DNA of 23,128 nucleotides from a virus. The translations under genes and the position numbers were made by a program. Location of the stretch: positions 1 to 23,128 of the IMG/VR virus record IMGVR_UViG_3300047095_001900; one strand, given 5' to 3'. Under the pieces are notes generated by a model. That model made no database searches. It saw only the letters and a program-made list of their open reading frames with translations, and was not told the origin of the DNA. Of the stretch, positions 1 to 8,046 are shown piece by piece. The first letter of the stretch is position 1. The number at the start of each line of letters is the position of its first letter.

Positions 1-157
1 ATTTGCAGGACCAGTTAGACTGGTTGTCAAAACATCTTGATGTTTACATCCCTAATGCCAACCCATTTAGGTCTATATCGTCCAAGGCGCAATAGCTGAT
101 CGTTGAATACACTACGAAAACATCAAAGAATTTTGAGCAAAGCACACGACGGTCTGA

Positions 158-337
158 GCACGCCACCAGCGTATGACACAGCGCCAGATCGAACCAGAAA
201 AGCTGGGCCAGAACACCTACATTCAATCGTTCAATGGCTGACTCCGTGACAAGTACCTGAACGAGCACTGGTTTACCAGCAAGCTATAAGCACAAACACT
301 AATCGAACGATGGCGTCGCGAATACAACGCGGAGTGA
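158..337 (+). pseudogene. IS3-family transposase (OrfB) C-terminal remnant
   Basis: Reading the plus strand in one frame gives a recognisable piece of an IS3-type DDE integrase: RQIEPEKLGQNTYIQSFNG, then LRDKYLNEHWFTS, then LIERWRREYNAE. Functional family members have the same order (I-x-PGKP-x-QNA-x-IESFNG-x-x-RDE-x-LN-x-HWF, then a WRREYN block). The glutamate of the catalytic triad (normally in IESFNG) is glutamine here. Stops interrupt the frame before the block (155-157), after SFNG, after TSK, and at 335-337. There is no N-terminal part and no OrfA, so this is a dead fragment. The surrounding sequence is AT-richer than the rest of the window. Element name and group (IS407/IS2-like) cannot be fixed from so short a piece. 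Confidence 0.8.
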
Positions 338-370
338 CCCAAGAAAGCAAAAGCCAGCCACAGCTGTGTC

Positions 371-523
371 CTCAAAAAAGCAATCTATCTTTGACGCTAC
401 GAGATCGAGTGGCTATTCAGAAGACTGAATGGCTTCCCGCGCATCTTTAGCAGATACGACAAACTCGACATCTTGTTTGTCGGTTTCATTCATATCGCAT
501 TGAACATCGAAGCGCTGCGGTAG
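371..523 (+). pseudogene. IS5-family transposase C-terminal remnant
   Basis: In the same plus-strand frame as the preceding IS3 scar, translation gives KKAIYL, a stop, then RYEIEWLFRRLNGFPRIFSR and YDKLDILFVGFIHIALNIEALR before a natural stop at 521-523. The pattern Y-x-x-R-x-x-I-E-x-x-F-x-R-L-K-x-x-R-R-I-x-x-R-(Y/F)-D-K-L, then a hydrophobic tail, is the C-terminal signature of IS4/IS5-superfamily transposases and contains the last catalytic acidic residue (the E of IEW). An in-frame stop at 392-394 and absence of the rest of the protein make it a remnant. It abuts the IS3 piece without a recognisable junction repeat. No gene is seen from 524 to 639. Confidence 0.75.
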
Positions 524-639
524 TATTACTGAGAAGTCAGTAACTTTGGGAACACAGCCGCGGTGAAAGCACCTTGTTTTTCAGTGGCTTCCTTCGCAAG
601 TTGTTCCGAAAATTACGCACTTTTGAGTAGTAGGCGGCC

Positions 640-3570
640 CTAGCCACCGACCACGACGAAAGCGCCCCATACGCGCGGATCGGCGAAGCGCGAATCGCTT
701 GAGCTCATCATCAGTTGCTGCATTTGAATCTGAAGCCTCCGGGCTAATTCCTGCGGGCTTGGGCTCGCGGCGCCTCCGATGGCACCGGTGACGAGTTCTG
801 CGGCTGCAGCATCAACCACCGGCCAATGCGTAGCAATCACGGTCTGCCCCCCGGCGAAAAGGAACGAGAGCGCTAAGCCGCTCAGCACTTCACCGCCACG
901 GCCGTCGGAACTTGTAGTGCTGCACGCGGACAGGATCACAATGTCCGCGCCGATCGGCAACAATGCGACTTCGTCCGCGCTGAGGAAGCCGTCGTTGGTC
1001 GCACCGGCCAGATTACGCGGATCGCGCGCAAGCACCAGCCCGGGGTAGGGTGATTCTGGGGCTCCGCCCGGCTTGGCATGCGTAGCGAAGGCAAGGATCG
1101 CAGTGCTGCGCAGGTCCGTCGCGCGCAACCTGGCCTCGGTGGCATTGGGACCTGTAAGTAGGACGACTGGACCACCACGTCGACTCTCGCCGAGCTTCTT
1201 CAACTCCGCTGCCGCAAATTTTAGTTGCCTGTCCTCGTCGGTGCGCACCTCCTCTTCCGGCAGCGGCGAGGCGCCGGGGGGGGCGCCGATCCCGATGAGC
1301 GCGTCGCGACGGTTCACTCGCTTGTTCGCCTTCAAGGAGCGAAGCGACGCGACCGAAGGCAGCGAAACTAGCGCATGATTGCGCATCAGCCAAGCGGTGT
1401 CGCGCAGTGCCTGCGGCGCAACATCGGAGCCGCGCGGCCTCTCGGTCACCAAGATCTGAAGTGGAACTTCTGCGAGCGGCCCGTTTGCAGAAATGAAAAG
1501 GAGGCGATTGCCGAATTGGCCCGTGAGGGGCGCCAGAATGCGCTGGTAGAGCATATAAGCAGCGTTCCTGTCAAACCCTTGCGGATCACCTCGGGGATTG
1601 TCCAGGTGGCGCCGGAGCTTCTCGACCTCGGCTTGCACCCATGCCTCGCTTGCTGGCGCGGTCACCCAGGTGACCCCTGCTGTAGTGATCGCCATCGCCT
1701 CGATGCGATCATCAAGTTGAGTGAGCACCACCAGCGCTTCGTCAGGCGTCAGCGCAGCTCTTGCTGAATCGAGATCCAGCGCCGCGAACGTGGTGCGGCG
1801 CTCGAATTCGCTTGCCGAGAAGGGCAGCTGGCGCTCGAGCAAGGCGATGCGGCCAGCCACCGCCTCGCTCGCGGCGCGATCATTTCGGACGCGGAACCGC
1901 TCCTCTTGAAGAACTTGCCGCTGCTGTAGGATGAGCTGATGCTCAGCGGTCCCGCTGGCACCACGCGCGATGGCTGAACGCAAACCAGCTTCTACACGGT
2001 TGAACTGAAGGAGCTGTACTGCTTCAAATGCACGCGCCTTGGCAGCATCGGCCTCTGGCCCACTTCCTTGAGCGATGCGAGCGAAGATGCCAAGCCGTTC
2101 GCTCTCCAGCCAGCGTCGCTGTTTGAGCGTCTGCAGTACGTCCTGTTGCGTGGGCCAATTGCGGGCCAGCCAATTCTGAAGCACGCGTGTACCGCGCTCA
2201 TCGATCAACAGTGCTTCCGAGACGTTCCCCGCATCCGCCTCGATCAAAGCACGTTCGTGCAGTAGCTCGGAGACGAAAGCGTTGGCATAGCTGTCGATTG
2301 AATCCTCGTTCCATGCCTTGCACTCGGCCAAGTGCATGCGCCCTGGGGGGCAAGTAGGGCCTCTCGGGCCAAAATCCAGCCGCAACGGTAGTGAGGGTGC
2401 GACAAAGCCAGGCACGTAGTAGAGCGCCTGGTCACTATATTGACGCGCGCGGACGAAGTCTCGCTTGAGACGGTACTGCATGGCGAGCGCCCTGAGAATT
2501 TCGCTGGCGTTCTTCATGCTGCCGGTGTTAGCTTGCGGGCCCCCGATCCAAGGCGTAACCGTAATCAGATTGGGAGTGACCTCGTCCAGCGCGCGTTCGT
2601 TACTGGCAATTGCCTCGTCGAGCGTATCGCTAGAGTATGGATTCGCCGAAGGTAGTGCTGCGGCGGTGGCGGGCGACGATTCAATGTCGCGAGTCCAAGC
2701 TTCGAGCGAGCGAAAGAACTCCCCGCCCGCGGCTGCCAGTTCCGTGTCGGTGCGAGCAGCACGTATGAGCGCAGCAGCCTCAGCATCACGATTTCGAAGC
2801 CTGAACCAGTTGAATAGGAGCAACGTGGCATCGAAGCGTACCGCCCCTGCTTCTCCTGCGGCGACAAAGCGCAGATCGGTGGCCGCGAACACTGCGAGCC
2901 TTGCAAATGGCTCCACCAGATCCGAGCGCGATAAAGCTTCGGCAATCTCTGCCGACTGAATAAATGCGGTCGCTGGACACAGCCCCCGCGGTCCACGCTT
3001 CACCAGAGACCAGTCAATCGTGATCGTCTTGGCCATCACCTGGCGACAAGTCTTGCTATACAATGAAATTGAACATGATGCCCCCGTCGCACACGGCGTC
3101 TCGGCGAGGAGCACGGTGGATTCGTGAAATCGGCCATCCAGCGCAAGCGCGGTCGCGCGCGCGCGCGCGAGATCGGAAAGATCCTCGCGCTCCTGCTCCG
3201 ATCGTTCAGCGAGTGTGATTGCCTCCGCGAACCGCCGTTCAGCCTCAGCAAATTGGCCCTCATAGATCGCCAGCATGCCGAGTAGCCGGTGCACCTTTAC
3301 GGGGCCGAAATGAGTCGGGTTCCACGTATGGTAACTGGGGCCCAGCCGGATCACGCGTTCATACGCAGCTTCGAGCGCCAGCCGCCTTTCTCTAATTTGT
3401 TCCTTGGTAGCATTGTTCTCTTGCGATTCAACCAATCGCTCGGCCCACACCACCGAATCGTCGATCTCGCGAGAACGCGCCCGGTCCTCTGCCAGAACGA
3501 GGCTGACCGTTAGGGGCAACAGCAGGGCCAGCGCCTGCCGGCCCAAGCGTCGGAGCGATGAACGGCTCAT
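640..3570 (-). CDS. exported TPR-CHAT domain protein (caspase-like protease)
   Basis: 976 residues. The N-terminus (arginines followed by ALALLLPLTVSLVLA) is a Sec-type signal peptide, predicting a periplasmic or envelope protein. Residues about 65-500 hold TPR-like helical repeats (e.g. GQFAEAERRFAEAITLAE; DFVRARQYSDQALYYVPG). From about 640 to the end is a CHAT domain, a caspase-related peptidase fold: the catalytic pair is His831 in LAFATHAKPGG and Cys883 in DIVILSACSTTSSDGRGGE, followed by the typical LSGLALSFLFAGGQTVIATHWPV. Both residues are present, so activity is plausible. CHAT proteins are known to cleave partner proteins in some bacterial immunity systems; the target here is unknown. 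The ATG overlaps the stop of the upstream FecR-like gene (ATGA), so the two are translationally coupled. A weak hairpin overlaps the stop codon (633-648) but no strong terminator is visible. Confidence 0.92.
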   Translation of the reverse strand: MSRSSLRRLGRQALALLLPLTVSLVLAEDRARSREIDDSVVWAERLVESQENNATKEQIRERRLALEAAYERVIRLGPSYHTWNPTHFGPVKVHRLLGMLAIYEGQFAEAERRFAEAITLAERSEQEREDLSDLARARATALALDGRFHESTVLLAETPCATGASCSISLYSKTCRQVMAKTITIDWSLVKRGPRGLCPATAFIQSAEIAEALSRSDLVEPFARLAVFAATDLRFVAAGEAGAVRFDATLLLFNWFRLRNRDAEAAALIRAARTDTELAAAGGEFFRSLEAWTRDIESSPATAAALPSANPYSSDTLDEAIASNERALDEVTPNLITVTPWIGGPQANTGSMKNASEILRALAMQYRLKRDFVRARQYSDQALYYVPGFVAPSLPLRLDFGPRGPTCPPGRMHLAECKAWNEDSIDSYANAFVSELLHERALIEADAGNVSEALLIDERGTRVLQNWLARNWPTQQDVLQTLKQRRWLESERLGIFARIAQGSGPEADAAKARAFEAVQLLQFNRVEAGLRSAIARGASGTAEHQLILQQRQVLQEERFRVRNDRAASEAVAGRIALLERQLPFSASEFERRTTFAALDLDSARAALTPDEALVVLTQLDDRIEAMAITTAGVTWVTAPASEAWVQAEVEKLRRHLDNPRGDPQGFDRNAAYMLYQRILAPLTGQFGNRLLFISANGPLAEVPLQILVTERPRGSDVAPQALRDTAWLMRNHALVSLPSVASLRSLKANKRVNRRDALIGIGAPPGASPLPEEEVRTDEDRQLKFAAAELKKLGESRRGGPVVLLTGPNATEARLRATDLRSTAILAFATHAKPGGAPESPYPGLVLARDPRNLAGATNDGFLSADEVALLPIGADIVILSACSTTSSDGRGGEVLSGLALSFLFAGGQTVIATHWPVVDAAAAELVTGAIGGAASPSPQELARRLQIQMQQLMMSSSDSRFADPRVWGAFVVVGG

Positions 3571-4403
3571 TTGACCTTGGATATGATGTTCATGAGGTCG
3601 GACGCAGCCTTACTATCACGGCGATACGGGCTAAGCAGCAAAAACGCTTCGTACAATTGCGCTGGCTCGGCGGCAAGAAGCGCACCGGCACGCGCGAGCG
3701 CTTCGTCGCTGCCGTCCGGGAGGTCGACGCTGCCCGAGGCAGTGAAACTCCCGGTAACGGTGCGTCCATCCGCGTCGCGGACCTCGACGGTATAAGTTCC
3801 TGGTGCCACATCACGCACTGCCGACGTCAGCCTCAACAACCGTGCGTTGATATTTGTCTCCGCGACTAATGCAGACTGGCCCGGCTTCGATATTGTGACG
3901 TTGAACGGCGCTTCTCCACCAAACCACGATAGGGCGAGATAACGCTTCCCTGTACCGATCCGAGCAGTCCCAGCCGCGACATCCCGTGGCGCGATTTGAA
4001 AGGACTCGTCGTTGCGCGTCAGCAGGTCATCCACGCCATCCTGCTCGACAGTAAGCAGTTCGCCAATCGAGCGAGTCGCATTGTTCCACCAAGTTAGCCG
4101 GGGTCCAGCGACGATGCAGAACCATGAACCCATCTCTTGGATGGAAACGAATTGCCCATTGGCCTGCTGAATGCGCAGCAGCCCTGCAGCGACCATCCGG
4201 ATGCGGTCTCCCTCTTGCAATTCAGTGTAATAGCCAACCTTTGTGCGCTGACCTTTGCGCATGAGTTCGAATGCCTGCGAACCGCCCTCCATGACGATAA
4301 CCACGCCAGGATTGAGTGAGCGGCATTGCTTCGCCTGTGCAATTGCCGATCCCGAAGAGACCAACATTAGCGCGAGAGTCAGGACCGAAACTATACCCCG
4401 CAT
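3567..4403 (-). CDS. exported FecR-like / hypothetical periplasmic protein
   Basis: 278 residues starting at an ATG preceded by a good ribosome site (GGGAGAAAGG). Residues 1-23 (RGIVSVLTLALMLVSSGSAIAQA) form a signal peptide with an AQA cleavage site. Residues about 30-100 (EGGSQAFELMRKGQRTKVG, ELQEGDRIRMVAAGLLRI, then a Q-x-x-NGQF stretch) resemble the beta-rich FecR-like sensory fold in which a 'level/threshold' strand pattern follows L-x-x-GD-x-I. The C-terminal half has an Ig-like strand pattern (APFNVTISKPGQSALVAET, then VAPGTYTVEVRDADGRTVTG) and a short helical end. It lies between the CHASE2 gene (18 bases upstream) and the CHAT gene (4-base overlap), so it is probably a partner or scaffold of the CHAT protein. 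The FecR relation is a pattern-level guess; no anti-sigma transmembrane segment is present. Confidence 0.8.
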   Translation of the reverse strand: MRGIVSVLTLALMLVSSGSAIAQAKQCRSLNPGVVIVMEGGSQAFELMRKGQRTKVGYYTELQEGDRIRMVAAGLLRIQQANGQFVSIQEMGSWFCIVAGPRLTWWNNATRSIGELLTVEQDGVDDLLTRNDESFQIAPRDVAAGTARIGTGKRYLALSWFGGEAPFNVTISKPGQSALVAETNINARLLRLTSAVRDVAPGTYTVEVRDADGRTVTGSFTASGSVDLPDGSDEALARAGALLAAEPAQLYEAFLLLSPYRRDSKAASDLMNIISKVK

Positions 4404-4421
4404 ACACCTTTCTCCCTGTCG

Positions 4422-5885
4422 TTAAGCACGACTCAGTCTATACGCGAAAGTCTCGAAAAAGACGCTTCCCGATACCACGACATAGGCCGTCACTACAAGT
4501 CCCACCGAGACCGCCGGGTTGCCGTAGACGAGGAATACGGCCCAGAGAATCCCGGTCAGCAACGGCGCGAGCCACTTGCGCAGACGGGCCAGCAGCGGTG
4601 ACAGTCGACCGTAAAGCCGCGCGGCCATGGAAGTCTTGGGCAACCGATCTAAAGCTACGCTGATCTGCCGCAGCAATTGCAGCAGAATCGAAAGTGTCAG
4701 CGTGGCAAGCAGCACAAGACATAGCCCCTCGAAAAAGGAATCTCGCCGAGGCCCGAACTCGATCCAGTCGCGAGCTGCATTCGCGATGACATATGCTCCG
4801 GGCATGGTCTCGATTGGCGTGGGGCGCTGGTCACGGCGCCCCGCTGTTGCGCCCACCACCACCAAGGAGTCACGGAACAGCGCAGGATCATGCTGGCCAT
4901 TTCCGAATACAAAAGGGTGAATCGAGGCCAATGCAGTCTGTGGCCTGCTGCCGGCGCCGTCAGGGATCCGAGGCAGTCCCAGCGCGGCCGGAATGGGCCA
5001 TTTCAGGGTGTAGTCGATCGGCAGCGCCGGCTTTTCTGTAACTGAGAACGCTCCCGACCGCGTACAGAAAATAAAGCTGTCCCGCGCGCGCGCTCCGCAG
5101 GTAGACTGGCCAGCCAGACCAGCTGCTACCAAGCCGTCGAGCCGTTCGGCGCTTCCATCCATCGTGAGCAGCTTGAGCACCAGCGGGACCGACGGCAGGA
5201 CGACTGGCCTGCCATCTAAGCTGGCGCTCTGGATCGGCCAGATTCGGCGCACTACCCGGTTTGGCTCAGCCGCATAGGTAGCGGTAGCCCAGAGCACGCG
5301 TGGTGTTTTCGCGACGAAATCGTCAAGCGCCGACGCACGCAGCCGCAGGCTATCGGGATCGTCAATCCCTGGAAGCGTCTCGCGTACGAGAATAACAACC
5401 GTGCCCGCCTCAGCCAGCGTCCTGATGGCACGCCGCAAGGCATCGAGTCCACGCCACGCTTCAAGCGACGCCGGCCCTGATATCGTTGAATCTTGTTGCT
5501 TATTGGTCAGATAGCCAAGATCGAAGTCGACCACCACCGCCCATGGGCGGAAATCCGCCAGCGTTGACAGGGTCTTAGCAGTGACTTCCGAAGGGATGAG
5601 TACTGGATCTCGCAGCGCGGCGGCGGTCACTTCGTCATAGTTGAGGAAGACAATCGAACGTGCGCCCACGCGCGACTCATAAGTGTTGGCAAAGATGCTC
5701 ATGCGCGTGGCAAGCGCCTGATCAGCGAGGTCGCCGACATACTTACTTTGACCGGCGATTTGAAATAAGCTAAAAGAAAGTGCCGCGATCAGGAGTGGGG
5801 GAACGACTGTGATGATTGGTGCTATCAGCGGGTGGGTTCGGGTCGCGCGCCGTAACCTCACTAAAAATCGTTTCCAAGTGCGCAT
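4422..5885 (-). CDS. CHASE2-domain membrane sensor lacking an output domain
   Basis: 487 residues. One transmembrane helix (about 20-44, PLIAPIITVVPPLLIAALSF) is followed by a large extracytoplasmic region (about 45-380) with CHASE2 features: ALATRMSIFANTYESRVGAR, IVFLNYDEVTAAALRD, and ADFRPWAVVVDFDLGYLTN, the last matching the conserved 'P-x-A-V-x-x-D' strand. Three helices close the protein (about 384-405, 439-455, 459-480). CHASE2 is an extracellular sensory domain usually joined, after exactly such a three-helix unit, to a cyclase, kinase or phosphatase. Here the protein stops about seven residues after the last helix, so signalling must go to separate partners, most simply the exported FecR-like and CHAT proteins encoded next. 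Start ATG chosen because a perfect AAGGAGG (5894-5900, minus strand) lies eight bases upstream. Confidence 0.88.
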   Translation of the reverse strand: MRTWKRFLVRLRRATRTHPLIAPIITVVPPLLIAALSFSLFQIAGQSKYVGDLADQALATRMSIFANTYESRVGARSIVFLNYDEVTAAALRDPVLIPSEVTAKTLSTLADFRPWAVVVDFDLGYLTNKQQDSTISGPASLEAWRGLDALRRAIRTLAEAGTVVILVRETLPGIDDPDSLRLRASALDDFVAKTPRVLWATATYAAEPNRVVRRIWPIQSASLDGRPVVLPSVPLVLKLLTMDGSAERLDGLVAAGLAGQSTCGARARDSFIFCTRSGAFSVTEKPALPIDYTLKWPIPAALGLPRIPDGAGSRPQTALASIHPFVFGNGQHDPALFRDSLVVVGATAGRRDQRPTPIETMPGAYVIANAARDWIEFGPRRDSFFEGLCLVLLATLTLSILLQLLRQISVALDRLPKTSMAARLYGRLSPLLARLRKWLAPLLTGILWAVFLVYGNPAVSVGLVVTAYVVVSGSVFFETFAYRLSRA

Positions 5886-5893
5886 AGAACTTT

Positions 5894-5900
5894 CCTCCTT
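5894..5900 (-). promoter_or_regulatory. Shine-Dalgarno of the CHASE2 operon
   Basis: Minus-strand AAGGAGG eight bases before the ATG at 5885. It fixes the CHASE2 start. A TATAGT hexamer (5906-5911, minus) just upstream could be a -10 box but has no good -35 partner and would leave almost no leader, so no promoter is claimed. Confidence 0.7.
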
Positions 5901-5913
5901 GAGCGACTATACC

Positions 5914-6993
5914 GTGCCACGGACTGCAGGAACATGTCGAACTTTAGGGAGGCTCTTATTATCAGTGGTCGCGCTCGGACTGCTTACCTCAATCCCAGTC
6001 GGCTTATCGGCACAACAGACCAATCCGGCTGGCGAAGGTGCCATCGAAGTACTGGGGACCTTGGCGCGCACGGGCCCCTTTCAGCCAACAGAGGTCGCCG
6101 GGCTACTGCGCCGGGCCACGCAGCCGGGTCAGGCGCCGGCCATCGAGGTGGCTGGCGAACAGATCGCGCTTGATGCAGCCAGCCAGCGGTTGTTGGGCGA
6201 GGTTGCGGCGCTTCCCCGCACGATTGAAGCGGTTGACGTCCGCTCCAAGAGCCACGTGATGCTAGTGGATGCGAAGGGTGCCATCCACCTGGTTGACCTA
6301 GCTGTGCCGAGACCGACTCTGGTGCTGTTTCATCCGCCGTTCAGCAAGTCGGAGGCAGCAATGATCGACGCTACGTACCGCGACATTGTTTGGTACAGAG
6401 ATAATGGATGGGATCCTCCGCCTACCGAGTCCCACGCGCTCAAACTTGGCATTCCGTTTGAGAGTGGAATCTTACGCAACCCACCTAAGCCTTGGATCGC
6501 AGTTGTTCCTACCGAACAGCCAGATCCAAATAGTCAGTGCAGCCTGTACACCATCCGGAACGGTGGAATGGCCACTTTGTTTTCGGTGTGCCGCGTCGCA
6601 AAAGGATTTGTGCGGCGCAAACTGGCGCATGGACCGTTCGCTCGCATCTTGGGGGCACGTGACGCATCTATTGCAGCGGTTGAGACTGAGGGAAAGCTCA
6701 TATTGGTTGCCGCCGCTGGGCGGGAGATCGCTCAAATTCCAGCAAAGAACCCGGGGCTGGGTTGGATCGGTGCCACGGACCTTCTTGTATACGGCAACGA
6801 TCTCGGCCAACGTGATTCCGTGATTGACAGTAGTACTGGAGCATCGCGCCCTGTATTGCGATGCGATTCCACGGCGCTCGAAGCAATTGACCGCTTCGAG
6901 GCTGGCGCGCCTGGAAAGCGAGCTGCCTTCCTCCTTGTCGATGGACAGGTGGTCGAGTGGGATGAAGCTCGCGGATGCGCAGTAGAGACCTGA
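5914..6993 (+). CDS. exported protein of unknown family, divergent from CHASE2 operon
   Basis: About 359 residues from a GTG at 5914. The reading frame is open further upstream (to 5809) but that part overlaps the CHASE2 gene antisense and would bury the signal peptide. From GTG 5914 the N-terminus has arginines and then LGRLLLSVVALGLLTSIPVG ending LSAQQ, a convincing Sec signal peptide. No clear ribosome site precedes it; GTG 5965, with AGGGAGG upstream, is the alternative start. The mature part shows repeated short strands (SHVMLVDAKGAIHLVDLAVP; GKLILVAAAGREIAQIPAKN; RAAFLLVDGQVVEWDEARG) suggestive of a beta-propeller-like fold, and five scattered cysteines. I do not recognise a family. It is the only plus-strand gene, head-to-head with the sensor operon, and may be co-regulated with it. 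Confidence 0.72.
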   Translation: MPRTAGTCRTLGRLLLSVVALGLLTSIPVGLSAQQTNPAGEGAIEVLGTLARTGPFQPTEVAGLLRRATQPGQAPAIEVAGEQIALDAASQRLLGEVAALPRTIEAVDVRSKSHVMLVDAKGAIHLVDLAVPRPTLVLFHPPFSKSEAAMIDATYRDIVWYRDNGWDPPPTESHALKLGIPFESGILRNPPKPWIAVVPTEQPDPNSQCSLYTIRNGGMATLFSVCRVAKGFVRRKLAHGPFARILGARDASIAAVETEGKLILVAAAGREIAQIPAKNPGLGWIGATDLLVYGNDLGQRDSVIDSSTGASRPVLRCDSTALEAIDRFEAGAPGKRAAFLLVDGQVVEWDEARGCAVET

Positions 6994-7545
6994 GTATGAG
7001 CATAGCTGGCTGCTGCAATACTTATTGACAGAAGTACGCCAAGCCGCTTGACCTCGCGCTCCTTGGCGCCTAGTAATGGGGAAGGTGGCAGATTCATGCG
7101 CGATCTAGGTAATCGCCACCGACACCTTCGTCCCCTCCAGAGTTGAGTCGAGGGCGGCAGCCTTCGGGACCGTCGCCTCGAACATCTCCGGTGCGCGTAG
7201 CCGTTTCACTATGTGCTTCAGCGAGCGGGGTGGCATGCACGCCTGCAATGCACGGCTAGCTGGAGACTGTATGCACTCGGCGCTTTCGTGTGCGTCACCA
7301 CAGCGCAGGCGTCGAGGCCCAGTACGAGGAGTGAGGCGGCCTCCGTCCGCCGCTGAGCCTGCGTGAAGCGCGCAGGGACGTGCAAGCTGGAAAAGTTCAC
7401 GGGCATTCTGCCGGAACGTAAAACGGACTTGCAGTGCCCCGTCGGAATCATGCTTCTATTAGCGCCTCTCGTGTTGCACTTGGAGTTTGAGGCCGCGCAG
7501 CAATCTGATCAATCGCGTTGCTGCTGTAGCAAGATATGTTCGCCG
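6994..7545. other. gene-poor stretch between the chromosomal locus and the small-gene array
   Basis: No gene here can be supported. Two minus-strand frames are open (7105-7236, 43 codons, beginning MPPRSLKHIVKRLRAPEMFE; and 7218-7451, 77 codons) but neither has a ribosome site, a family resemblance, or neighbours that need it. A weak inverted repeat CGCCAAG/CTTGGCG (7037-7043 / 7062-7068) lies just after the plus-strand gene and could help end its transcription, though it has a long loop and no T-run. This is a likely place for the prophage edge or for decayed DNA. Confidence 0.5.
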
Positions 7546-7788
7546 TCACTCATCAGCGGTCGATTTTCGCAGTGCGCCAGAGATCTCCAGAGCGAACTCG
7601 CAAAGGTATGCTATTCCTCCGTCAAGGCCCGTCTCTGTTCCAAGCAATAGCAGGCGACGAACCGAATCTTCAAGGTCGGCAGCTTCACGAAGTGCGATGG
7701 CGACTTCTACACCAGAGGCGACCAACAGCAATGGGCGCTGGTCGATAGGGATGATGCGGAACGGGATCTCGCGCGTGGTTTCGCTCAT
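7546..7788 (-). CDS. DUF3077-like small protein
   Basis: 80 residues (MSETTREIPFRIIPIDQR...). Pattern: F-x-I near the N-terminus, G-V-E-V-A-I-A-L-R-E-A-A-D-L-E in the middle, and a final helix G-I-A-Y-L-C-E-F-A-L-E-I-S-G-A-L. This matches the layout of DUF3077 proteins (F-x-V-x-x-G-V-x-x-x-x-A-L-x-x-A-S-x-L-L, then Y-L-x-x-M-A-x-A-L), a small family of unknown function in pseudomonads and xanthomonads. The ATG at 7788 has GGAG seven bases upstream and overlaps (ATGA) the stop of a 29-codon leader frame. The frame is open much further upstream, but that part crosses a strong hairpin and the decayed repeat and lacks coding character. It is the last gene of the small-gene array. Family assignment is by eye. 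Confidence 0.6.
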   Translation of the reverse strand: MSETTREIPFRIIPIDQRPLLLVASGVEVAIALREAADLEDSVRRLLLLGTETGLDGGIAYLCEFALEISGALRKSTADE

Positions 7789-7874
7789 GTTCGCGCTCCG
7801 GAAGCGGCCACGGCCGCTAGGCGCCAAGAACGATGTTCGACCCGAATCGGGCCTGATAGAGTATTTGCAGCCAT
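7785..7874 (-). CDS. 29-residue leader ORF coupled to the DUF3077-like gene
   Basis: ATG at 7874 preceded by AGAGGAA at good spacing, encoding MAANTLSGPIRVEHRSWRLA plus nine residues (AVAASGART). Its stop overlaps the next start as ATGA, the arrangement of translational coupling. Immediately upstream is a 14-pair hairpin (7905-7938). The peptide matches nothing I recognise; it may be a regulatory leader rather than a functional product. Confidence 0.4.
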   Translation of the reverse strand: MAANTLSGPIRVEHRSWRLAAVAASGART

Positions 7875-7904
7875 TGTCGTTCCTCTCGTGAACGGTGGTG
7901 GTCA

Positions 7905-7938
7905 GGGCGGCCGGGGTGTTGACGCACCTCGGCCGTCC
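7905..7938. terminator. strong GC hairpin upstream of the leader ORF
   Basis: Arms 7905-7918 and 7925-7938 pair over 14 positions (two G-T wobbles on one strand, mismatched as A/C on the other), with a 6-base loop. No T-run follows on the minus strand, so it may act as an attenuator or RNA-stability hairpin rather than a classical intrinsic terminator. Confidence 0.45.
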
Positions 7939-8046
7939 GCATGTACGGTATGTGCCGGCATTCGATTTTGATGGCGGCGCACCTGCCGGCTCCTGTGCGC
8001 TATCGGCCACTGACGCTTGATGCTTCCTCCTGATTCGGCATGTACA

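Noticed and set aside
7037-7068. Intrinsic terminator after the plus-strand exported-protein gene
   Set aside because: Seven-pair stem with an 18-base loop and no T-run; mentioned only as a weak inverted repeat.
7105-7236. 43-codon minus-strand frame (MPPRSLKHIVKRLRAPEMFE...)
   Set aside because: Reads plausibly, but lacks a ribosome site and a recognisable family, and is too short to support alone.
7465-7500. Sequence resembling the end of an IS30-type element (TGTTGCACTTGGAGTTTGAG)
   Set aside because: No partner inverted repeat and no transposase nearby; the resemblance is from memory and cannot be verified here.
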